A stretch of DNA of 64,000 bases from Certhia americana (lineage: Eukaryota > Chordata > Aves > Passeriformes > Certhiidae): positions 60,389,697 through 60,453,696 of the forward strand of contig CM031857.1 in NCBI GenBank assembly GCA_018697195.1. The letters are read 5' to 3'. Below the pieces are notes generated by a model, which did no database searches, had not been told where the DNA came from, and saw only the letters and a program-made list of their open reading frames with translations. Shown here piece by piece: positions 48,604-59,440 of this stretch (its first letter is position 1; each line of letters opens with the position of its first letter). A program made the position numbers and the translations under genes.

Positions 48604-51600
48604 TATGTTCAGAGCAGCTAACAAATTCAAATTGCTGAGTACTATTTTCCCACAGGAGCTAGTGTACTAGAATTTCAATGCATATAAAGAATGCCACAAG
48701 CCAATTAAAAATGAAGATATTAAATGAGAAATTGAATGGTTATTTCTAAAGCCTGTTTAGAGACGGTAGATCCAAACAATGAGACTGACTTAGGCTGGCT
48801 GTTTCAAATATGCCAACTTCATCTAAAGTTCAGCCCTGCGTGATGCTTGGCGATTTGCCACAGTACATGGAACAGACCATTCTTATTACTTAGAGAAGGA
48901 GGACTACAATTTCAGAGGTACATGCAGGGCTCCCTGACTTACCTGATAGCATTTCCCTCCGAGGGACTGTCTCTGAGTTTCAAGTTGTTAACTACTGATG
49001 CACAACAGTGTGTTTTGGTAATGGTTGAATGAGGGGATAATGGTAGAAGTATCTTGAAACAGTACCTACCACAAATGCCAATGCAGACACTGAGACCTCA
49101 TTGCTTTTTCCATTTCTGAAGTCATGGGTTTTATCGCCTAAAATCTGTAACAAATGGGTTTCCTTATAGTGCTCTGTAATGATGGTGATGATCTGAGCCA
49201 ATGCTGATCTATAGGAAGGATGATACTTGATGGCAGGTAGACTGTGGAGTGGGCTATTCCCGTTTAGACAAAGGTCAGTCATCCCTATGATCTCCTTACA
49301 CCTCTTACCCCTCACTTATATCTGCATATTCATATCAGCATGAATATCCACTTGGATGTGAAGTTCACATTCTGGTGCCTCTCCTCCTTTTTTTTTGGTC
49401 TGCTGAAGACAATTCAATAACCCACATACTAGTAAGGAGTTGTTCTGTTGTGGAAATCACAGATACAAGAAGATTGATTTGTGATTTGCTAATACATAAA
49501 TCCCTATATACCAGAATTGTACTCTTCATTCTGTTCACTAACCCCAGATCTATAAATCTGGGCCAATTCTTCTCCCATCAGCTGCTTTCAACCCTACCTT
49601 CACCTTGCTGAAGAGCACAGGCAATGTAGCATATATATTATCTTATACAAAGATTAAGAGCCTTCTGTAGTTGCTAAATAACAGCCTGGTTGTCTAACCT
49701 GGGGATGTGTTAAGGTATACACACCACAGTCCAGATCCTTCCTTTGCTTCAGCAGCATACTCAGATACCCTGTTCTCTTTGCAGTACTCATGATGAGCAG
49801 CTACTGAGGCTCAATCCTGTGAAGGAAAACTCATGTGGTCCCTCTCCTGAAGCAGTACGTGTGCTCCTATTGCAAGGATAAACATCAATAAGCTTTGTCC
49901 ATTTAAAAGGGACTTTTGTACTTCTCTAAGGAAGACCTGTGCCTAAAATCATTTCACTGATTTTTCAATGATACATAAAATTCAGTCTATTTCTCCTATA
50001 AGTAGGCAACAGGCTTTGTACTTATGGCTGCTAATAAACAGAAACCTCTTATGCTTTGACACTGAGCATTGTAATTTACACCATTGTAATTAATAGTGGA
50101 ATATTTTCCTAGTTCTCAGCTCAGATAAATCAGTGTAAGTAGTAAAATATTTTTGAGATGTTGCTCTTTCTATTGTAACTTTCCATTCTGCTGTGAAAAA
50201 AAAATACGTGTTTTAGAGCTAAGTTGATAATCGTATATTTCTTAGGCAGTTATGATTAGTTTTGCAAATGTTAAAATGCTATAACATTATTTAATGTTGC
50301 GGTGAATGTAGGAATTTGTAGTGCCATCTATTGTTGGAAGATGTAGACTTGTAAAAGTTGATTTGCATATTCTATGATAAAGGAGCATTAAAAATTTAAT
50401 GTTTTACTTAGTTTCACTGCAAAATGAAATAGTTTATGTAATTGTGTATTTGGAATGTTTGTACTTTGCATTTTTTTAAATTTGTCAATCTTTACAAAAT
50501 ATCTTTGGTTTTTATTTTTATTTCTATCTTGCATTTGAAACCAAACTATTTCAGTTTTAGACGCTGAGTAAAAAAAGCATGTAGTGATTTACTGTACAAT
50601 AGGAAAGAAACCTAGTTTTTGCTTGCTGGATAGAGTTAATTTTGATTAGAAAATTCTTCAAAAGTGCACAGTAATTCGAACCTGAGTACTGTCATTTCTT
50701 AGCAGTGCTGTGATCTGTTCCAGTGATTGAGAAACTTAGGTCCACTCTCAGGCTCTTTCCTTCACATCTTTGTGGTACTTGAAAAGTAGTCCTAGCTTAA
50801 CTTACAGCAGAGTGATGTGAGGTGTGCAAGATAGCTGTGCTGGAGGGGGTGAGTGGCTCCAAATAGACCTCAGAACATCTAAACATCATTCATACCTTTC
50901 ACCATTGATGCAAAAGGAAACCTCTGATAAGCATAGCTGAAAAGAGCAGAGATGTAAATAGACAGGGATTTTCTCACTCTCAGCATGCTTGGGAGCTTTT
51001 GCCTTGGGAGTTGCAGCAGTAATATTTTTTTGTGAGGGAAAGGTGAGAGCTGTTTCCTACCATCATCAGAAACCCTAAAGAATTGTTACATAGCATATCA
51101 AGAGCTCTGTGGTCTCCAGCTGCCACAACAGGGGATATTTGTCTTGGTGACATATGAATGATGATTTCTCAGTGTTATTTTCCTGTATTGCCATTGTTTG
51201 CTGCATTGCCACACTCCATAGGAAAAAATCTTTGTCAAAACTGGGCCAGTTTTACTCCAGGAGTGTTATTCTGCCTTGGAAACACCTCTAAGCCACACAC
51301 TTCATCACCTGGCTTTTGGGGGCACTCCTGCTTTTTGGTTGCTGTTACTGTACAACAAATAGTAAAAAAAAATTATCTGTGGGAAGAAGGCAATGACTAT
51401 CTACATCAATAGGTACATTTTCAGGACGCTGACATGATCAGAAAGAATGCAGTCGAGCTAAACCCTTTTAAAATGAAGCTAAAATTCTGCGGTGTTGCCC
51501 ACAGCCATCCATTCCAATTTGGTCTAATCCCTTATTCACTCTAATTTGGTAGTGGTGCATTCCTGCCTATCACTTCATCCTCCACTACAATCCCCACATA

Positions 51601-52732
51601 GGCAGGCATTCCTTTGACTCAACCCAAATTCCCTCAATTCCTGATTTTCAGACACAATCACATCATGACTTATGCATCATTTTGTAGCTCAGCATATCAA
51701 GACCATGCAGAAAAGCAAGGCAGCATAAGCCTAAATAAAGGTTTGTGGATAAAGGAATTGCCCAAGAGGGAAGAAAGCACTGTTTTCCAGAAAAGGCTTC
51801 TCAAACAGGAATGCTTTACATTAAATTGTATTTGTTTAAAAATACCGGCAACCTTCAGAGCAAGGGCCAAACTTCCTCTTTATGTTCTAGCAGTATGCCC
51901 AGAACACTTCCTGTTTTAGCGTAAGGAGATTGGACAGTTAGCATTTTTTCTTTTTGAATACGTTGTTTTCATAAGAACAGAAACGTAAACTTTGAAAAGT
52001 TGTTCTATTCCTTTACCACTGACAGGATAATTTTTAACAGTTAAAAATAATAATGTAAGAAGAAATAGCTATATCACAGAATGATCAAAATAACTCTAAC
52101 TGAAAAATATTCCATTTCTGTATGGCAAAATGGCTTTCTTATGACAAATCAGCATTGCTGTTTTGCTTGGGTAGCTCACTTCATAAGAAAAATATAACAT
52201 TTAAATATAGAATGATTTACTTTTAAACTACAAACAGTAGGTTTTAGCTTTAAATGAACATGCAATAATCCTTCATTGTCTCACAAATATATTTTTGTTT
52301 TTCCTTCAGATTGTAACTCACAAACTATAACATTTTGGAATTAACACCCTTCTTTTCTCTTACAGGTCTGTAATAAGAAGAATAGCAAGACACAATTCCA
52401 CAGAGATATAGCTTGAGAAGTTAAGCAGTTTGAGACCTTTCAGATTGGTTTATTTTCCCCTGAAATTGATTTTGCAATCAGAAATGTCTCTGTTGTAATC
52501 TTGTTTATTTTTGAAAAATGTACATGGAATCCTATTTTCCTGAATGTGGTGGAAAATAAGAAACAGGAGACAAATCTTTCATCTGATAACATTTTACTCT
52601 GAATGCTCTCGTTTGGATTGCTCTCTGACTTAATTCTCTTGCTGTTTCCTGTGTTTTCCTTCTGGTGTACACACATGCACACATCGTAATTTCAACTCTG
52701 GTCATCTATTAACGCTTAATCTGAATTTAGAA
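48604..52732. other. no supported gene; possible old-repeat traces
   Basis: The phrases GGCTCAATCCTGTGAAGG (about 49808) and TGTAATTTACACCATTGTAA (about 50069) recall old amniote repeats but lack clear boundaries. A CTTACAG acceptor-like site at 52360-52366 follows a pyrimidine tract with no donor or coding support. The rest is AT-rich unique DNA. Confidence 0.45.
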
Positions 52733-53145
52733 TACAAGTCCTATGAGGAGCAGCTGAGGACTTTGGGTTTGTCTAGCTTGGAGTGAAGGAGGCTGAGAGG
52801 TGACCTCATTGATCTCTGTAGCAGCTTCCTGAGGAGAGGAAGTGGAGAGGGATGGTCTGATAGCTTCTCCCTCCAAGCCAGTGATAAGACAGAAAGGACC
52901 TGCACCACAGGAGGTTCAGACTGGATTAGGAAGCATTTCTTCATGAGAAGGTGGTCAAACATTGGAACAGGCTTCTTAGAGAAATGGTCAATGCCCCAAG
53001 CCCATCAGCATTCAAGAGGCATTTGGACTATGCCCTTAATAGCATGCTTTAACTTTTGGGAAGTCCTGAACTGGTCAGTCACCTGGACTGGATGATTGTC
53101 TTAGGTTCCTTCCAACTGAATTATCCTATTCTAAGGTTCCATTGT
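52733..53145 (+). mobile_element. CR1 LINE 3' fragment, plus strand
   Basis: Plus-strand CR1 3' UTR in order: CTATGAGGAGCAGCTGAGGA, GTCTAGCTTGGAGTGAAGGA, GAGGTGACCTCATTGATC, GCATTTCTTCATGAGAAGG, ATTGGAACAGGCTTCTTAGA. It ends CTGGATGATTGTCTTAGGTTC and CTTCCAACTGAATTATCCTATTCT. It is moderately diverged with no coding remnant. It ends about 270 bases before the solo LTR. Confidence 0.94.
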
Positions 53146-53414
53146 TCTCTACCATTAATAAAAGAGTCAGAAATTGTACTGCTTCCTTGTTTGGCTTAAA
53201 TGAAATAGTTGGCCTTGCTAACCACATCAGCTTTCTAAAATCTGTGGTCCTATACCATCTAAAGGCCTAAGACTTATAAGCCATTCAGCTACCTGATATT
53301 GCAGCAGACCTCTGGTTAGTGGTAGAAATGAGCCAAGACACAGACTCCCATTTAACAATATGAATGAATGTGTGAATGAAAAGGGTCCCAGTTTATTCTT
53401 CCTTACAGCTGAGC
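53146..53414. other. short unique interval between CR1 and solo LTR
   Basis: No repeat or gene is recognised. The 100-codon minus frame 53227-53529 crosses the LTR boundary and is chance. Confidence 0.5.
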
Positions 53415-53419
53415 CATCC
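53415..53419 (+). repeat. target-site duplication, left copy (CATCC)
   Basis: CATCC directly precedes the TG that opens the solo LTR. The identical pentamer follows the terminal CA at 53907-53911. Confidence 0.8.
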
Positions 53420-53906
53420 TGACTCTGACTACAGCAAGCTCCTAGTGTAGGGTCCAACTGCAGTCTCTGACTGCTGGTTATGTTCTGCTGGACTATGTCT
53501 GCAAATGTTAATTTGCATACTCTGAACACAGGCCTTAGCTAGCTCAACTATGTCTGCAGGCTCCCTCAGCAGGCTCTAACTCCAACAGACCCAGACTGAC
53601 CTCACAGCTGATCATTTTGACAGCAGCAATTCTCTTCCTTATTCCATTCTTCTTTCTGCTCCCTGGACCTTTCCCTTCTTCCTCAGAGCTCCTCTACCTT
53701 CTCAAAGTTCTCCTCATCCAGATCCTCTTCCTCAGCAACCCCTTCATCAAGTGGCTCCTTTGACCAGCCAACCCAGCCCTTTTATTACACCTATCTTTAT
53801 TAGTCACAGCTGTGACGCATTAAAAGCAAGGCTGTTCCTCTTTGGTAATCAGTACAACTGTGACTTATCAGGGGCAAGGTCACCTGTAATCCCTTCTTTC
53901 ACACCA
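53420..53906. mobile_element. solo ERV LTR with perfect 5-bp target-site duplication
   Basis: This 487-bp element begins TGACTCTGACTACAG, ends TTCTTTCACACCA and is flanked on both sides by CATCC. TG...CA ends plus a perfect 5-bp duplication are the signature of an integrated retroviral LTR. With no internal genes it is a solo LTR left by recombination. A pyrimidine-rich central part and two TTTATT words (53781-53786, 53796-53801, AATAAA-type on the minus strand) suggest minus-strand transcription, where they could be a TATA-like or polyadenylation signal. Orientation is unsettled. A 5-bp duplication fits ERVL-type and some other avian ERVs. Confidence 0.85.
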
Positions 53907-53911
53907 CATCC
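53907..53911 (+). repeat. target-site duplication, right copy (CATCC)
   Basis: Identical to 53415-53419 and placed immediately after the terminal CA of the solo LTR. Confidence 0.8.
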
Positions 53912-56900
53912 TGCATAACAGCTGAATTGTGACAAAATATTAAATTTAAACTTTTCAGTTGAGATATTTCCTTAGGTTTTTACAGCACTCGGGGCAACTG
54001 AGATCAAGACTTGAGTGTGTACAATGCTGATTAATAATATGTTATGTCATGCCACATTTCAGAAAGAAAAGACTCTCACAGGCAAAAATGAGTTATTAAA
54101 CTTGAAATAAAAAGACATGAGAGTACTCTAACCACAACTTTGGAACCTTTTTGAAGAAGTTCAGCTACAAACTTGAGCTTCATTTTTAGCATTATGTTGA
54201 AATTTTTTGCTTTGGTTTGTAGCAATAGATGAGCCACTGCCATAAACACAGAGGAACTGTTTTTGGTTTTTTTAACTCTCCTAAACTGCTGTAGGCAATT
54301 TAAGAAGTGTATTTCCCAACTCTTTTGATAAAAAACATCTTAGCAGATTTTCAGTTGCCAAAATTTAAAATGTCATTCTGAAATTGCATAGACGTTTGAG
54401 TTGATTCTTCACTCAGGATAAAATTACAAATCTATTAAGCATGTTTTAGATCTGCTAGCTCAAACAATTAGTTGTCACAAGGCAAAACACAGGTCAGTGA
54501 GGAAGCTGAGTTTTATGGATCAGATGTGTTCATAATCTCTATGGGGGCTATCCACTTGACTGAACACTGCATGTGCATAAGATCCATTAGGAACACTTTC
54601 AGATACTGTAAATAGATTTTGGATTGTTTAAAGGCATGTAATATAGATGTTGAAATGTCTAATACCATTTGCAGCATTCCTTGGATTATACAGATGCAGC
54701 TTATGTTGGTTCCACCTCTTGCATACTGATTTCCAAATTTAAGAGCACTGTTTATATTTGTCACTATCTGATGTCTTGAATTGCCAGAATGCCAGCTGAA
54801 GCCATGTATATAATCATGCTTGATTGGAGCAGATAATGGCAGAGAGCCTGAGCTGTAGAAAGCAACAGAAAGGTACAGAATACTGCCTTGGCTCTGCTTA
54901 GCAAGTGTGATGCCCCAGCAGTGTTTACCCAACAGGGTAAGATCAAGCTCCAAGATCAGCAATGGCCGCTTGTTCAGTGTGGGATGGTTGTGATTATACT
55001 GCTGTTTTGTCTATTGACTTAGAAAAAATCAGTTCAGAAAATTATTTTAACCAGTAATATGGTGAGACATAAGTGCCTAAGGATCAGAATCAGACTGTGA
55101 TTTCTTTAGCTACAAGGAGAAATTGTCTTTGTTGATTTTCCATTGATTTATTCTAATATGTGATAGTGCCTCGCTAAATCCATGCAATAGCCCTTGAGGA
55201 ATATCAGTATTATCCTCCCTTTCCTGTTTCAGAGAATGCAGCCATAATGTTGCCCTTACTGGACACGTGGCAAAGGATATCTACTGTAGTTATATTCCAC
55301 GAAAGAGAGGATAAGATGATTTTGTAAACTAACTGCCAGGTTGTAGAATTTAATCTGCAAGACCAAACTTCCACAATATTGTGTTTATGTTGTAGTGCCA
55401 TTTTCTGTTTAATAAAAACATTCAGAATGCTCTAGTTCCATCTGTTATAAATAGTGAAAGCTGATAAACACTCTGCAAACACAAGATGCAGCTTTGTGGC
55501 AAATTATGTTTAGTACAGCCCCCAAACATAAAGCAAGATTTATAATTTTTGCATCGCTCTTTTTTCTTTTAATTTACTTTACACTAATTATTCCAGAGCT
55601 TTAAGTAGATACATAAATAACACTCAAAATTTTACATTAAGTTATGGTGTGAGAAACAGGGATAAGTATATGCACACACACATACATTTCACACCTTCAG
55701 TTGTAATGCAGTTACAAGTGTTGTTACGCCTGCAGAATCTTTGGCAAAACTACTTGCAAATATATTTTTTATCATATCAATAGATTTGAAAGGTAAGCCT
55801 ACGTACTATTATGCATTTATAGAAAAACAAAATCCAGTTTTCAATTAAGAAAATGGAGATTAAACCAGATGAGTAGGAATAGAATTGCAAAGGGGTCTGA
55901 GACGAATAGCCAGAGATGAAACTACTGTTGTTTCCTGCTCTCAGGAGAAAGGGAGAAATTGTGTAGCAACAAAGTGAGTGAGTCACTGAACATGACTGTT
56001 AGAAGGTGTGGGTGAGCTGTCGTACCTAAAGAAGCTGGTAATGCTATTTGGGTGTGATCACTTTATCACCTGCCAAGAATGAAAACCAAACACACAGTTA
56101 AAGAAATACTAACAATGTGAAACACCTCACACAGTCTACAAAGACACTTGAAAAGACATAGTTTAAGTAAGTTTATGTCTTCCTTTGCTCAGGCTGGATT
56201 CCAGCAAGTGACTGGTGCATCCGCTCAAAAAGTGGAAGAAAGATTTTTTGTTTGTTTTATTTTTTAAGCCAATATATTTCAAAGAAATTAACTGGACAAA
56301 CCTCACTGCAGCCACTACTAGTCATTAAGACTAGATGTGCTACAGAAAATATTTGTTTTTCCAGTTTAGTTGCACAGCTTTTACTTAGCTGCCCTTTCCA
56401 GGATATATTTGCACCACATAAAACTTCTGTCTGTGTGAGTAGATGATCCTATAGGCTGGATCTTTTGAAAGCTGAGGTAAAACAGTTGCTTTGTGAGAGA
56501 GCAGTAAAAAGTTCTGAGATTAGTTTTACACATTCATCTCCTCAATTATAATTGATCTTAGAGTAATTAGCAGGAGACATATTCATTAACACAAAAAATA
56601 TATTTCTGAAACCAACTTTTTCCCAGGGTGTCATTCCTGTGCAAGACATTTCTTCCATATCCACAGACTTAGCTGAGCAACCCACACTGCACATACATTC
56701 ACAGTTTCATATTCTGTTTTCCCTATTATTTGAAGTATTGACTTTTGTAAATACAGGGACATGTCAAACTGGAGAGGAAAACAGCTAAGCAAATGTGTAT
56801 ATTAACAACTTCCTGGCCAATGTAGCTGTTGTTTAAAGCATTAACACATTTATTTCTCACTTTTGGCTGCAATGGAATATGTTTAGTTTCTGCAATAAAA

Positions 56901-56961
56901 GTGCAGCATTTTAGGAGTCACATGAAAAGGGAGATTTCCTTAACCCTTAGTGTTTGATTTT
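53912..56961. other. AT-rich stretch with no supported gene
   Basis: A (CA)5 run lies at 55673-55682. The 149-codon minus frame 54513-54962 has no family motif that I recognise, and an overlapping 60-codon frame also lacks one. No CR1 or LTR words are seen. Confidence 0.5.
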
Positions 56962-57420
56962 TCTGTCAGTGCCCTAAGAAAGCCAAGACCCTTGTGCCCA
57001 ACCAGTCTGTCAGTGCCCCCTGTTACGGGGACCCTTCACTGAGCAATCCTGCTGGATCACAGGGTGGCTGGACTGGCTTATTCAGGGACACAAACAGACA
57101 CCACAACGGAGACTTCTCAGGGAATCTTCCACTCTATTCCAGTATTTCCCCTCTGCCAGTGAGTGCCAGTGCCCATGAAGGACTCACACCAACAGTTTAC
57201 AGAATAACACTCTTTGTTGATATAGAATTATGTCAGGTTAAGGTTCAACGATTGCCTGTGATGGTATTTGACTGCAAAAACATATTCAAAGCAATGAACA
57301 GACAAACTCTAATCCTCAGTAAAAATGTTCAGTACATGCAGAATGTGGTTCTTACCCTATGAGTGAGAGGACAGGTTGAGCCCATTGACTGATCCCAGCA
57401 GTTACTATGGAGTCTTTCCT
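56962..57420. other. GC-richer segment, possible decayed LTR
   Basis: TCTGTCAGTGCCC occurs twice 44 bases apart (56962-56974, 57006-57018) at the start of a GC-richer block. The block carries a 122-codon plus frame (56994-57362) without recognisable domains. The general style recalls avian ERV LTRs, but no ends or duplications could be defined. Confidence 0.25.
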
Positions 57421-59055
57421 AACTTTTCCCCATTCTCAACATATTTTTATAGTATTTCTTTATGTTCAGGTGGAGCTTGAATAACTCTAGCCATAGACAT
57501 TTGTTACTGATTGGTGAAAATTTTCCTTGCTTCACTCTTAAAGGTATAATCAATAAAATTTAGACACTTGCTCAGTGAGGGGTGGTCAAAGCCTGGGGGT
57601 AGAGTTGTGTGTTAGTATTACAATTAGGTTAAATAAACCAAGTTCATCCCAGGAGAGCAATTTTTCCACAGTTCCTGCCTTGATAGCAAGACACCTTCTC
57701 CTATCTCCCCTGACTCCCTACAGCTGCTGTGGGGTTTGTCAGCTGCAAAGGACCATCGAGTTCACCTCCCAGGGGTTTCAACAGAGCCTTGGCCACAGGG
57801 TTTCCACTCTGCTCCACTCTCCATTCCATCCCCCTCAGGCAGTGCTTATGCTTGCAGATTGTGTGTGTGGGGAATCTTCATGGAATAGGTTTTGAGTATA
57901 CTGATCACATTCCATCCAAAGAGTAGCAGCTGCATTTTATCCTGTAATTTCTGTACCACTATAACTTCTGCTAGGGTGTGACTATAATGTCTCTGTTGCC
58001 TCTAATTTTACCCCCAGTCATCTTTTCACATAAGGCATATCAAATCAGAACATGCAATCAGAAAGTGTTCTTAATCTGGAATACAGTAAAGTGTCAAGGA
58101 AAAAGGTTTCTTTCAAACAGACATAAACATACAAAAAAGGCACTTATGGCCACTTATCCCTCTGGCCATTATTTCTTTAAATTTTGGGTTTAAGTGTGCA
58201 TTCTTCTTATTCTTTCTTTGTGACCTTTCTCATAAGGATAGGCATTTTCTTATCTTTTTCTTCCTGGAGTCAAGTTAATTTAATTTACTGATCATATCAA
58301 AGAGCTAATTCTTATGTATGTGTATTTCACTGGATTAGTTTAACTGGGTGTGAAAGAATGTTAAGTAAAGATAATAGGATGATTCTTTTGAACACAACAG
58401 GTACAAATTAAGTTGTTAACTACATTATATAACTTGCATTGCTTATCATGTCTGATAAGCAAGCTCAATAACATTTAGCTTTGGCACAGCATGTAGCTTC
58501 ATCAAGAACATAACTCTTTGGACCAATTTTTAGTTGGAATGAAAGCAAAAAAGAAGGCTGCTGATTCAGAAATTTGTTTTGCCCATGGCTCTGCTTTTTC
58601 TCAATTGTCTGCTCTTCACCTGCCTTGGGGGAAAAGTCAGTGTTTTATGCAGGAGCTACTACTATATTGCAGGAAATTATGGCCCAGTCTAGCATGAAGA
58701 ACTAAAACTTGTCTATTGTGTAGAACTGGAATTCATGCTAGTTTACCTTATCAAGTTGTGGTGTTAAGTGAAGTAGTTTAGTTCATGCAGAAGAGACAGG
58801 GATGGCCAAGACAAGCACAGGAGATGGTTGGATGAGTTGGACATTCAGCTGTTGCCAGCTGAGTAGCCTTTTATTTGTACGAACCAGCACCCTGATAAAA
58901 ATCCCTGTTCCTGCCAAATATGTAAGGTCTTGTGCAAAGAAAGGTCTGCATTTCAAGCCTAAATTGCAGCATAGCTTCAGTTACACCACTGAGTTAGGCC
59001 AGCGGACCTAATTAATTAGTCGTAGAGTGAGAGTCATGTAAACTAGAAAGAACAG
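57421..59055. other. no gene recognised
   Basis: This includes another GC-richer patch at about 57560-57880 with overlapping plus frames (106 and 65 codons) that lack motifs. The remainder is AT-rich and unique-looking. Confidence 0.45.
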
Positions 59056-59088
59056 AAACAGATCTGAAACAGATCTGAAACAGATCTG
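59056..59088 (+). repeat. three perfect copies of an 11-bp unit
   Basis: AAACAGATCTG is repeated three times without change (59056-59066, 59067-59077, 59078-59088). Each unit contains the palindrome AGATCT. Confidence 0.95.
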
Positions 59089-59114
59089 CTCTGATCCATC
59101 CTTCAGAGTAGGTC

Positions 59115-59440
59115 TGGCAGGTTGATTGGATCACTCAGTTGAGCTTTAAGTATTTCTAAGGGTGGTGGTTCCTAATGGTGGAGATAGCTGCGGCTGTCTA
59201 CCCTCAGTAGGAGTAATTTCTTTGTCCTCTTAATATTTTATCAGAAATTCCTTTGTAGGAGTTAGCTCTCACTCTGCCTCACACTTTTGCTCTGCACCTT
59301 CAAGGAGAGTTCAGCTTCACCTTTCCTACACCCTCCTCAATGGGCATTTGTAGACAACAACTTCCCAAGCCTGTTCCAGGCTAAACAAACTCAGTTCTTT
59401 TAAGCTTCTCCTCATAAGTCATGTACTTCAGGTTTTAATC
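59115..59440 (-). mobile_element. old CR1 LINE fragment, minus strand
   Basis: The reversed CR1 3' UTR is recognisable but decayed. A TTAAGTATTTCTAAGG-type start is followed by TGCACCTTCAAGGAGAG, CAAGCCTGTTCCAGGCTAAA, CAAACTCAGTTC and AGCTTCTCCTCATAAGTCAT, the last being the reversed TCCTCATAAG...ATGCTCCAG region. The 3' terminal tail is not clear. Confidence 0.6.

Noticed and set aside
52310..52430. Pyrimidine tract with CTTACAG acceptor and a short open stretch to a TGA
   Set aside because: Acceptor-like words are frequent in AT-rich DNA; no upstream donor or protein similarity was seen. A lncRNA exon cannot be excluded.
54513..54962. 149-codon minus-strand frame with some hydrophobic runs
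   Set aside because: No retroviral or cellular motif that I can name, and an overlapping frame is equally open; insufficient to call a gene.
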